Source: Funneliformis mosseae (taxonomy: Eukaryota; Glomeromycota; Glomeromycetes; Glomerales; Glomeraceae). From it: a stretch of DNA of 16,953 bases. The position numbers and the translations under genes were made by a program. The notes below the pieces were generated by a model that was given only the letters and a program-made list of their open reading frames with translations, did not search any database and was not told the DNA's origin. Where the stretch lies: contig CAJVPP010001967.1 of assembly GCA_910592005.1 (NCBI GenBank), positions 1 through 16,953 on the forward strand, given 5' to 3'. Positions 7,370 through 16,934 of the stretch are shown here, one piece after another; position 1 is the first letter of the stretch, and the number at the start of each line of letters is the position of its first letter.

Positions 7370-9565
7370 CTAAATATCAACTGATTGTAAAACTGAATCA
7401 GAAACCTGGCGATATAAACAGTATTTTTTGACTGCAAATTTTGCTGCCTGATCTGTTAAGCCTTTTCAGTATACGTTTATATAGTGAAATGCTTTTCTTA
7501 TATACTGATAAATAGTTATAAATGAAATAGAAGTAAGAGCCAATAGAACGGTTCTTTGTAATTCTATTTATAAGTAATCATAATGTGATCAGCTAAATTT
7601 CTTAGCTGCATCCCAAAAGTTCTCAATATAATTAAGCTTACAATGAAACTTGGGGTAGAATATAATTTGATGTTTAGCTATAATAATAACCTCTTCTAAT
7701 CATTCTTTTTATGCTAAAAAGTCTGATTCTTGACTCATTACTTCTCATAGTTCTTCCAATTTTAACCCTTCATTTGGCTATAATCCTCTTTCCATCAGAA
7801 CTTACTTTAAACCTTTTAGCTATCCATGCAATTCAGTAATATAATAATCTAATGGGAAAACTATTTCTTATCGAATCTCTTCACTAAAATTTGTGCTGTA
7901 CATTTTTTGCTATTTTTCATCAGGGCTGAGATTCATATGGACTCTTTACAATAGAAATGGAGAAAACTAACAAAAAAATTTTTTTTGAGTTAATGTTAAA
8001 TTTGAACTTATTTTATTAAAAAAAATAATATTTAGCTTATAAAGCAAAAAAGAAATTTTTTAGTAGTTTCCTCCCTTTCTATTGCAAAGAACCCATATGC
8101 TTGATGATAAGCGCGTTTGGAAAAAAACCAGCATAACTTGATATATTATCAAATGTAAATAAAGTCTGACATTCTAGAAAGCATGCTTCAAATATAGAAT
8201 AATACGTTCAACTACTTGTTTACCAAGTCATCAGCTTTTTACCATCTATCGTTATTTTTACCTAGATGCATAATAATACAAGCTTTTCTAGAAAAGTTAT
8301 CTGATGTCTGCATTTCGTCAGGAAGTGCAAGACGGTCACAAACATCAGTCAAAAAATCACTAATAAGAATCGAGTGACTGTTACCTTTTTTTGTAAGGGT
8401 TATTCACCATCAAGAATCTAAAGGCTCTGACTTTCATAAGCTGAGAAAATATATTCATCATGTGTGATAAAAATAAGTCTTTATATATTATTATCTGGCC
8501 AGATTATTTTTTCCAAATTGTCTTCTGAAAAGATAGGCATTCTATGCTCAAAATTATTCATCTGTTCTAAAAATATTTTCCTATAAGCCACTACATCTTT
8601 TCTCTCATATCCATCTATATATATATTCTTTTTCATCTCAGCATATTTATATCTAAGTTCTTTTAAATAGTTTCTCACAATATTAATATGAATGATTAGG
8701 GGTGATGCAAATCCAAGTCCTGGCAAAATAATTTCATTCATTTGCATTATTAGCATCTGTGAAGTAACATCTCACTTATGCTTTTGAACATATATTTTTA
8801 CTTTATGAAGAATGTTCTCATCCCAGAGAAAGCTTCATATTTTAGTGTGATATTCTTAACAGGAATAGGGAATTTTGTGGATCATTTTATATTCACGTGT
8901 CTAAGAATGAATACATTTGGCATAGTATACTTCTTTTCCTACCACATTAGTAATCACCTTGCTTGCTTTCATTTTTGAATAGTTATATTTTACAAGTTGA
9001 AATAAAGATGAATGCCGTTTAGGCATACCCAAACTTTACTGTTAACCTTTTCTTTTTTGATATCTAGTTCCAAATTTTTGAGAGCATCTGGGATTTTATT
9101 ATGTCAAATGTAACTTTTAACCTTATCATCTGAATGTTCATTAACTATATCATCTGAATCTTCATTAGTATTATTATCCACTTCTATATTATTCTCATCG
9201 GCCACCTCCTTGTCAATTTTCTCATCAGGTTTCTTAACCTCCTAAAAGGTATGTAACTTAAGGGTTCCTTTGCTACCTTACGCTATTGCTGATTCTTCTA
9301 TCTTTTATTGCATTTTGAATTCCCTATATAACGTAATCTACGTGCTTCATGGGAAGCATATTCCTAGTGGTATTTTTTTGCTACTTCTTAAAGTTTTCTT
9401 ACAATACTTGCAGCATTATCATTTTTTTCTAGTTCATTATGAATAACAATATCATCATCATCATCATAATCATTCAGTTCATTATAAAAATTAACTTGTA
9501 TGCTTTTACTTATAGCCTTTGTTTTACAAACCTTTCTTGATTGTTTTTAACATTTTGTTAGACAT
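7370..9565 (-). pseudogene. DDE-transposase-like protein, decayed, MITE-split
   Basis: The minus strand spells one protein of roughly 670 codons through more than twenty stops and several frameshifts (about 9545, 9300, 9245, 9005, 8210). In order: an acidic N-terminus (poly-Asp at about 9460, then DNNTNEDSDDIVNEHSDDK), a DNA-binding-like part (NYSKMKASKVITNVVGKEVY; SHEARRLRYIGNSKCNKR upstream), IYIDGYERKDVVAYRKIFLE, FITHDE (Asp codon 8457-8459), PLQKKGNSHSILIS, LFTFDN (Asp codon 8148-8150), HMNLSPDEK, VLMERGL, then FYPKFHCKLNYIE (Glu codon 7622-7624) and FAVKKYCLYR. This matches a fungal DDE family, common in mycorrhizal and basidiomycete genomes, with DGHER, THDE, FDN and PKFHCELNFIE motifs. 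I cannot give a Pfam name. The start (ATG 9563-9565) is tentative; TAG 7370-7372 is the likely end. Many stops fit TGG, CAA/CAG or CGA mutated by C:G to T:A. Confidence 0.88.
7936..8097 (+). mobile_element. TA-flanked MITE, copy D, inside pseudogene
   Basis: The 162-bp copy is bounded by TA at 7936-7937 and 8096-8097. The left end is TGGACTCTTTACAATAGAAA and the right end, reverse-complemented, TGGGTTCTTTGCAATAGAAA followed by GGGAGGAAACTAC. The core has TAATGTTAAATTTGAACTTA and AATAATATTTAGCTTATAAA. It splits the DDE-transposase-like pseudogene between ALIIKH and MNLSPDE. Deleting the element with one TA joins these segments in frame into the expected family sequence. That proves insertion and defines the ends to the base. 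Together with C it is the best preserved copy. Confidence 0.93.
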
Positions 9566-10170
9566 AGCATATTAGTAAATTGAAAGTCTTCTCTAATAAA
9601 ATCTAGCTAACAAATGATAGAGCATAAACCATACAGGTAAGTTAACTACTTTATTATTTAATATTGATTCTTTTTTAAAAAAAAAAAGATTCTTCTAATT
9701 ACAATACGCAAAGCAAGAAATTTTTTATTTGTCATGTGAAAAAGGGAAACTGATCATGATTAGAATATGTATTTAAACTATTATGATTGATTGATTACAT
9801 TCAGATTACTGCATTAAATTAGGTTAATGTAGTTCAGGATTTGCAATGATAAAATTACTCAATATTTATTAATATTTTTAAATTTTCAGTTTATTTAACT
9901 AATGATCAATAAAATAAATTCTTTTTATTTTTAATACTTGTTACAATTTATATATATACTTAATTTAATATTGATACCAAAAATTAAAAAACTTTAAATG
10001 CTTTATTAAATTAAAATTTCTATCACACTTATCATGCTTATCACGTATACATAAACTAATAAAATTTTAAGGTTACTGTATTATATGATAGAAGATTGAT
10101 ATTTCAAATTTGGCTGTTTAAAAAATTTTTAGTTGGAACTAGGTTATATGCACTGTATTTATTAAGTAAA

Positions 10171-10463
10171 ATTTGTAGTTTCTTTATATTAAACTCAAAA
10201 TCAGCATTTAAAAACCACTTTTTATAATTAAATCAAGTTGTAGAGCAAATAAAATTACATATAATACTTAAATTTCAAAAGTATACAACAAATAGTTAAG
10301 ATTTATAATTAACTTTTATATTCTGTCTGATTTTGCATTTAGTAATTTATCTATATTAAATTCAAAATCAGCATTTAAAACCTATTTTTTAAGATTAAGT
10401 AAAGTTATAGAAATAATAAAATCACATATAATATATAATATTCAAATTTTAAAAATATAAAAC
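10171..10463 (+). repeat. Diverged direct duplicate, 166-bp offset
   Basis: Copies at 10171-10283 and 10337-10463 share TATATTAAA(C/T)TCAAAATCAG followed by CATTTAAAA, then ATTAA(A/G)T.AAGTT(G/A)TAGA, AAATCACATATAATA or its variant, and AAATTT(C/T)AAAA. The order is conserved with moderate divergence. No function is evident; it may be sub-terminal repeats of an eroded element. Confidence 0.7.
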
Positions 10464-10778
10464 TGTTAAAACATATTAAATTTACTATAAAAAAACATCA
10501 AAAATTGTAAAAATATTACTAAATAAAAATGATATAACTTTTAATGATTGATTTATAAATGGTATTGTAAAAACAAAAATTTGGAAAAAAAAAACAAAAA
10601 AAAAAGCTTATTTTTCCTCCTTTTCACTTATTGATCTTACTTTTTACTTATAGATTTTTAGATTACATAAACATATAAACAAATTTTATCTTAGTCATGT
10701 TAAAAATGCATTATACAATTTTTTGTTACACTATTACGTCTAATTTTAATATATGATTATATATAAATTTATTACATT

Positions 10779-10870
10779 ATCACATATAAAAATAGCTTAG
10801 ATTTTTGTTATACAATCATATATAAAAATAGATCAAAGTTTTATTATACCATCATGTATTAAATTAATTT
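10779..10870 (+). repeat. 36-bp tandem repeat, 2.5 copies
   Basis: Units at 10779-10814, 10815-10850 and a partial unit at 10851-10870 each start ATCA(C/T)(A/G)TAT; the first two continue AAAAATAG and end TTATAC(A/C). Their location 3' of the pogo-type pseudogene makes them candidates for its sub-terminal repeats, but no matching inverted copy is clear on the other side. Confidence 0.6.
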
Positions 10871-10972
10871 AAAAATTATATATTAATTTTGTTTACCTGT
10901 CTTAATTTAGAGGTGTAATTATCTTTTTTGAATTATATTGATATCACATATATTTCCAAAAATATGTTTCTG

Positions 10973-11062
10973 CTATGCAAATTAATTACTGAATTTGATA
11001 ATTTTTATTACTATGCAAATATATATTTAATTATATTAAAATTTTACTATCTACTATGCAAA
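10973..11062 (+). repeat. CTATGCAAA motif, three spaced copies
   Basis: CTATGCAAA occurs at 10973, 11011 and 11054, spaced 38 and 43 bp, each preceded by T or A-rich sequence. The motif contains ATGCAAA, like the octamer site. It more likely marks an eroded tandem repeat just past the pogo transposase C-terminus. Confidence 0.45.
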
Positions 11063-12290
11063 ATTTTAGATAAATTTTTTATGTTCAATAAGCAATCTCA
11101 AATCTAATATATACATATATTATTTAGAATTCTGGTATAACTATTTTTAAAATTTCTTCATCAAATATCAATTTGTCTATAATTTTAGATTTATCATATT
11201 AAACAAATTCTTTGGCAATTAAAGAGTTATCAAAATTAAGTTATCAACTAAAACTTGAATTTTTTAATTTTTTAAGACGTTTAAGCTTAAGTTCAATTTT
11301 ACTTTCTTTATCATTATTATTAGACAAAGTATTTGTCTTTATTTAATAATTTTTAATAGTAGAATTTAAAACATTATTCCATATTTTTTATATATTTTAA
11401 TATTAATTTTCTTAGATTCAATATCAAATTCATTAAAATTATTAAAAGCTTTGACTTAATTTTGCAAATATAATTTCTGATACTATACCTAAAATAAGTT
11501 AAATTTAAATTAAGTATAAATAAAATATAAAGTATAATAATATTTTCATCAACTACAATTCTTATCATAAAGCTATTGATTATTTCTTGATTATAAAGAT
11601 AAAGGTATATCATAATATATAAAGGTAAGTATTTAATAGTAATTTTAGTTAAATAAATAGTTTTATATAGAGTATGCATAGAAGTATTATCAATAAGAAA
11701 AAGAATATTTCAATTTTTTCTTCTTATTTATAGTATTAAGTTTTTTAATATATTTATTCTAAATTGACACTTATATTCAACTTTTTTGATTCTAATAATA
11801 ATCTACTGGGAGTTTCTTTTTATCAAAATTTTTAAGAGCCTAAGAATTTTAATAATTATATAAATAAAAGAAGTAATTTTTTTATTTCTAGTTGTATTAC
11901 AAGTAAGAAAGACAGATATATGATCCTTTAATTATATTTTTTTAGATACATACTTATTTAATATTATATAAATAAATTTTATTTTTCAAAATAATACTAT
12001 TTCATCACAATTAAAGATATATTTAGAATTAATATTTTTAAAGTTTGATAAAGACCTTTTTATATTATATTAAGTTCTTGAAATAATATGTTTATAACTT
12101 CATCATATATATTATATTATTTTAAATTATGCTATTTTTAAAGTTGTTGATTCATTCATTAGAATTTTTAAATTTATTTTCTTTAAGTAAACTCTAAAAT
12201 CTTAGTTAAAAAAATATTATTAGTTATAATAAAACTAACTTAGATAGCATTTTCTACCCAAATGGTTAAAGGTGATTTTTTTTACATTTA
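11055..12290 (-). pseudogene. pogo/Tigger-type DDE transposase, decayed
   Basis: Minus-strand reading across stops and shifts gives the pogo order. First is the CENP-B helix-turn-helix: IWVENAI then NNIFLTKILEF (about 12275-12190), and NNFKNSII. The DDE core follows: KYIFNCDEIVLF (Asp codon 12004-12006), DHISVFLTCNTT (like DRITVLLTCNATG), ALKNFDKKKLPVDYY, IKKLN, and LIDN (Asp codon 11689-11691), then LTKITIKYLP and NQEIINSF (like QPCDQGIINSF). The third acidic residue, 33 positions after the second, is Asn here (codon 11590-11592, GAT to AAT), so the enzyme would be dead even with the frame intact. A C-terminal tail SKIIDKLIFDEEILKIVIPE reaches 11126 and perhaps continues to 11055. An N-terminal Psq-type helix-turn-helix is not recognisable. 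Host function is not suggested; the family also gave rise to CENP-B-like proteins. Confidence 0.88.
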
Positions 12291-13731
12291 AATCAATTTG
12301 ATATAAATTAAGATCTACAGTAAGCTAACAGTCTAATGCTTTTAAATAATTCTTTATTAATATCAATCTCACTAATTAAGTCTTTGTTTTTTAAAAAGAA
12401 TAAAAGATAATTTTTTAAACAAACTTCTTTTTTTATATTATAATAAGATTTATATTTTTTAGAGACTTCAGATAAAATTGAAATTAACTTTATTTTTGGT
12501 ATTTTAAAAAAAATTATGTAATAGAAAAATATAAAAAAAAAAAAAAAAAAATGAAAAATTAAAATGCAAAAATTCATTTTTTTTAATTTATTTAATATTA
12601 AAGAATATATATATACTATATTTGAGAAAAAGATAAATGTTAAATTATCTTTTATAATCAAAATAATTTATTCTTAATTTTTTATATCTTTGAAAAAATC
12701 TTTGTTATATCAAACAAAATTCAGTATAAGCAAATTCATTATAAAAAGAATTATTTATATATTATATTAATAAACTATAATTTGTTAAACATTATACAGT
12801 ATTTATCTAATACAATTCAGAATAACAAGACTTTTTTATATGAAAAATCTATATGTCACTAAATTTATCAAAATTCATTATAAAAAAAGTTAACTATAAT
12901 AAAGAATTACTTTAATTCTCAAAATGTATTTACTTATGATAATGTTATTTTTTCTATTTCAATAAAGTAAGGCTAAGAATTATTAGATCAATTAATTAAA
13001 TTATATATATTTTTTAAAAAATTACCAATAATAATATATAAGGATAAAACATATTACCTTAATTATTTTTTAATATTATAAAAGAACTATTTAGTAACAT
13101 GATATTTTTGAATATTATATTTTTAAATTTTTACTAGTAATTATAAAAGACAAAGAATTTGTAGTAAATAATACAATAGAAATTGATAAAATAAAATGCA
13201 AAATACTTTTAAGTAAAATAAATATTCTATTAATAATTCTTTATTCTGAAGCTATAATATGTGATTAATTAGAAAAATACAGTAAGTATTTAGTTTATTT
13301 TTAAGTAAATATATTATCTTTAAAAATAAATAATTAGATATTAAAGTTTTCTTTATTACCTTTTAATAATTAAAGTAAAAACAAATTCTAAAAAAAGATC
13401 AAAGTATTTTTTATTAATGCAAAAGACTTTATTTTATTATGTATTTAATATAATTATACATTTATTATTATTATATAAAGATAATGGATTTGATTTACAA
13501 ATTAATATTAGATAGTTTCTATAAATTCTACTTTATTAGAAGATCTTCTGAAAAATATAATATTAATCTTAATATACTCATTAGTTAATTATAAATATTC
13601 TTGATATAAATGCTTAATTACTAATAAAAACCTAAATAATTTAGAATTAAGCAAAGGTCAAATTGTATTAAAAAATGTTTGAAATAATAAAATTTTGTAG
13701 AATATGATCTAATACATCAATATTCTATATA
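12291..13731. other. Gene-free stretch, possible pogo 5' end
   Basis: A 117-codon minus-strand frame at 12308-12661 is built around a run of 19 A (12533-12551, read as poly-Phe) and matches nothing I recognise; it may include eroded N-terminal transposase sequence. At 12700-12910 there are repeated blocks like TTCATTATAAAAA, TTTGTTATATCAAAC and TTTATCAAAATTCATTATAA. These would read as TCGTTATAACGAA-type pogo terminal sequence before CG decay, which is inference. Nothing is recognised from 12950 to 13731. Confidence 0.45.
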
Positions 13732-13733
13732 TA

Positions 13734-13765
13734 CAGTTCTCAAAAAAAATAAATGAGAATTATAT
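13734..13765 (+). repeat. Left terminal inverted repeat of element 2
   Basis: CAGTTCTCAAAAAAAATAAA, continuing TGAGAA, pairs with the right end at 15021-15052. It abuts the TA target dinucleotide. Confidence 0.82.
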
Positions 13766-13939
13766 TTTTATTTATTACGTAATAAATAAAAGTTAAAAAT
13801 ATATAAAAAATTTATAAAAAGTTGTTCATCATATTATGATTATATCCCTAAAAATTATTTAGTAATCTGTCTTATCACTATTTTATTTAATTATCTATTC
13901 TAATCTCGATAATATGCTACAGATTAAATTAACAAAAAT

Positions 13940-14849
13940 TTTAGGCTCAACTTCCTCTTATTTTTTTGAATTATCTCGCAAAAATATCTATAGTAATTAG
14001 ACTTTTTTTAGCCACCAGTTTATTAACCTCTTTCTCTATACAGCTCTTCATTATTTTCCATAAATTTTCTATAGGATTGAGGTCAGGGCTATTTGATAGC
14101 TAATCCATCAACCTCAGACAATGATTTGTAAGCAATTTCTTAGTTTTCTTAGCTGTGTGCTTAGAATTATTATCTTGTTAGAATACTCAAGACCTTTCTA
14201 TAATAGAATTAGTATTGTCAAAGAGATTTTCCTTTAAACTTTACAATAAAGATACTATCTATATTTCTAGTAAAAAGAAGGATGCCAATTTGACTTTTGA
14301 TTGAAAATGCATCCTACACATAAACTTTGTATAGATGTTTTACTATTAGCTTTTGTAGAAGTTTTGTATCAGCTTTGTAGAATACTTTTTGGATATTTTT
14401 AAACATCTAAAATGTAGCTTCATCAGAAAAAATGACATATTCCAGTTTTGATTTTTATATTTTGTAGCAAATTCAATACACTTCTGTTTATATTTTTCTG
14501 TAAGAAGGGGTATAGATTTTGGAATTTTACAAATATAATTGAGGTTATAAAGCTCATTAAGCATTATGTAGTCAGTTATATCAAGGTTAGTATACTTAAA
14601 ATTTAAAATATTTGCAAACTCAGTGCATGTTAAGAATTTGTTTATTGAAATAAGCTGATCAAGATAACGGCATTTTTTAGGAAAAAGTTTCTTTAGTCTT
14701 CTAGGTCGAGATAAAGGGTCTAAAGTGGTATTTTTTTTGAGTTTTTTGATATATTTATAAACAATAGAAAGAGGAATAGAAGTTAGTTCATGTAAAGTGT
14801 GGATATCATAGGTATCATTTTCTCACAAAAATGTTATTATAGTATAGTG
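13940..14849 (-). pseudogene. Tc1-like DD34E transposase of element 2
   Basis: Minus-strand order: DTYDIHTLHELTSIPLSIVY (helix-turn-helix with the SIxxSxVYK pattern), DPLSRPRRLKKLFPKKCRYL, TCTEFANILNFKYTNLDI (second helix-turn-helix), IPKSIPLLTEKYKQKCIEFA, then the catalytic core. The Asp of VIFSDEATF is at codon 14422-14424, the Asp of QDNNSKHTAKKTKKLL at 14172-14174, the Glu of SPDLNPIENLWKIMK at 14067-14069. The last two are exactly 35 residues apart (DD34E). All three acidic codons survive. Breaks: a one-base shift just after QNWN near 14440 moves the frame, so the longest open stretch (14346-14564) ends in spurious sequence, and there are stops where Trp or Gln is expected (VYV*DAF for VWGAF, *QDNN). 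A full protein would be about 300 residues, normal for Tc1. Confidence 0.93.
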
Positions 14850-15020
14850 TTATTTTAGTGTAATTTGAACTATTATGTTTTTAGTATAACCTTAGCAAAA
14901 TGTAAACAAAACAAAAACAATAATAATCATCATAAATAAAAATGATTATTGGTATCACCACATGATAGGATTTTTTTGTAGATTGTATATTGTGGAAATT
15001 TTTTAAGTTTTATTTTACTA

Positions 15021-15052
15021 CATTTTATTCTTATTACTTTTTTTAAGAACTG
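15021..15052 (-). repeat. Right terminal inverted repeat of element 2
   Basis: Reverse-complemented, it reads CAGTTCTTAAAAAAAGTAAT followed by AAGAATAAAATG, matching the left end at 13734-13765 apart from a few substitutions. It is followed by TA at 15053-15054. Confidence 0.82.
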
Positions 15053-15054
15053 TA

Positions 15055-16654
15055 ATATAAAATATATTTTTTGGGATTATCTATAAGATATTTCTATTTA
15101 TAATAATGATTTTAACAATTAAATAAGAGTTAATTGATAGTTTTATATATTTTAGCTAACTTGATGTATATTTAGTAACAATTCTAATAGGATTTATCAT
15201 TTTGATCTAAAATTTTTCATTATCAAATAATTTATATACAAGAAATGTTAAAAAATTTATGTAATTAAATAGCTATTAATAAACTTGATAAATATCTAAC
15301 TATGAGTTTAAAGTTTTTAGTTTCAGAATCTTTAAATATATTTTAAAAAATATCAAATATTTTACAGCTAATAAGTGTTATAATATAATAAAGATATTTT
15401 AGAAAAAAAGTTTAAAAACTAGATGATATGTTAATTAATATTTATTACTAATAAATAAAATGTATTTATTTAATTAAAGAAATATTTTTTAGAATTAAAA
15501 CTTATAGAATTCAAGATATTTTTGTTTTATGTTATTTTTTGAGTTTATTTTAATCAAAATTAATTTTTTTTTAGATGTATATATAAAATTTAATAAAAGA
15601 TAAGACAACATTATTTATGAAATTATTTTAATAATATTTCAATTAGAACTAGATTACCTAAACTATATAATTTAATATATCATATTATAAATTCAATTAA
15701 GAAGTATAGAATAATTAATAGTTTTACAACTAAGATATATAAATATTTACACAAAGTTTATATTAAAATACTATATAGATTAAATAATAAATGTGAAATA
15801 ATAAAACAAATAATTAATATAATCAGTATAACTTTATATTTATATCATTTTTTATTTTATATTTACTTTAATATTAATTGTTTGATAAGTTTAATTTTAA
15901 AATATTATTATAGTCAGTTCTTTAAAATGCTTATAAGTGATAAGTAAAATGATAATTCAAATAATAAGTAAAAGGTTAATTTTATAATTAATTTTAGAAA
16001 TAATGTTAATCAGTATACAGTTTATTTAATAATGATAATAATTAAGTACTACCTCAGTCAAAGTTTTATAATATAAAGTATGTTAAGAAAATTAAAGTAA
16101 ACTAACTAATAAAACTTTTTCTAAAATACACTAAATATACTGTTAAAATAAAAGAAAATATTCTCTATTTATATAAAATAAAATATATAAAGTTATCAAA
16201 ATAATAAAAGAAATAAAAGAAATAAATATAATAAATATAATATAATAAATAATATGATAAAATAAATAAAATAATATATTGCATATAAGAAATATATAGC
16301 ATAGATGACATAAAAGATATATAAAATATAAAAGATTTTCTAAGAATCATTATCTTCTTTTAGATCATTATCATTAATATCTTTTCTTGTATAATAATAT
16401 ATATACTAAAATAAATGAAAAAAACAACTCTAAAAAATTAATTTTTTTGAACAGTTTAATAGAATAATTTGTATTAAAGAATTTTGATAAATTTTTTGAT
16501 ATATACAAAATAAAAAAATAGTTTTGTATCTATAGTTTTACTAGCATTGAACCTATGCATAAAACTGAAATTATTTAAGTTTGATTATTTTAGATAGTTA
16601 AAATAATCAAAATTAATTTTAACTATTTGTTAAAAATTTGAAAAGTTGAAATTA
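15055..16654. other. Gene-free AT-rich stretch
   Basis: No recognisable protein or RNA gene. The open minus-strand frame at 16165-16350 is an Ile/Tyr/Phe-only translation of A/T repeats and is not a gene. The segment GTGATAAGTAAAATGATAAT with a nearby AATAATAAGTAAAAGGTTAA (15937-15980) looks like decayed short repeats of a transposon end. Confidence 0.5.
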
Positions 16655-16766
16655 ATTATGATAGTTAAAATATATTATATAATCAAATCAATTATAATGA
16701 TTAAAATGCATTATAATAATTGAAATTAATTATGATATTTAAAATTAATTATAATATTTAAAATAT
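16655..16766 (+). repeat. 19-bp minisatellite, six units
   Basis: Units ATTATGATAGTTAAAATAT, a 17-bp variant, ATTATAATGATTAAAATGC, ATTATAATAATTGAAATTA, ATTATGATATTTAAAATTA and ATTATAATATTTAAAATAT run head to tail at 16655, 16674, 16691, 16710, 16729 and 16748. It is diverged but clearly periodic. Confidence 0.8.
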
Positions 16767-16788
16767 AATTATTAATTATTTATTAATT

Positions 16789-16934
16789 CTATAAGTCATT
16801 AATAAAAACTTTTGAAAAGAGTTTACGAATTGAATCTCTTATACTATTATCAGACTCTTCATTTATAGTATTATACGAAAGAAGACATGGATGATGATGA
16901 TCCAAAGGATGACGTCGATCCCTAAGAAATCATA
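16789..16934 (-). pseudogene. Unidentified coding-like fragment at right edge
   Basis: The minus strand reads open for about 48 codons (FLRDRRHPLDHHHPCLLSYN, then TINEESDNSIRDSIRKLFSK) to TAG 16789-16791. Residue composition is mixed, unlike the Ile/Asn/Lys/Tyr noise of its surroundings, and base composition rises in G and C toward the window edge. A different frame (DDIEDIYDFLGIDVI) is coding-like at the very end, which suggests a frameshift. I do not recognise the protein. It could be the C-terminal end of a gene lying beyond 16953. Confidence 0.3.

Larger units (their letters stand above)
9566..11054. other. Gene-free AT-rich stretch with small repeats
   Basis: No coding family is recognised. 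It holds a diverged duplicate (10171-10463), a 36-bp tandem repeat (10779-10870) and the first two of three CTATGCAAA motifs (10973, 11011). The 5' flank of the DDE pseudogene (9566-9800) shows a small TTTTTTAAAAAA palindrome near 9670 but no terminal repeat. Confidence 0.5.
13732..15054 (-). mobile_element. Complete-length Tc1-like element (element 2)
   Basis: TA at 13732-13733 is followed by CAGTTCTCAAAAAAAATAAA, and the far end reverse-complements to CAGTTCTTAAAAAAAGTAAT followed by TA at 15053-15054. This gives inverted repeats of about 30 bp and a total of 1,323 bp, the usual Tc1 length. A minus-strand transposase pseudogene fills the interior. The ends differ from those of element 1 and of the MITE family, so it is a separate lineage and not the obvious source of the MITEs. 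Confidence 0.88.

Noticed and set aside
8778..8978. Plus-strand 66-codon open frame
   Set aside because: Antisense to the DDE-like pseudogene, where the minus strand spells coherent family sequence.
9440..9476. ATC trinucleotide microsatellite
   Set aside because: It encodes the poly-Asp stretch of the DDE-like pseudogene, so it is part of that gene rather than an independent repeat.
10590..10650. Possible fifth MITE copy (TTTTTCCTCCTTTTCACTTA)
   Set aside because: It resembles only the right end of the MITE family. No left end, core or TA boundaries could be found at the expected 160-bp distance.
12308..12661. Minus-strand 117-codon open frame
   Set aside because: Its centre is poly-Phe from a run of 19 A and it matches no family. 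It may contain noise plus eroded pogo N-terminus, but not a gene.
16165..16350. Minus-strand 61-codon open frame of Ile, Tyr and Phe
   Set aside because: Pure A/T low-complexity translation with no start context or motif.
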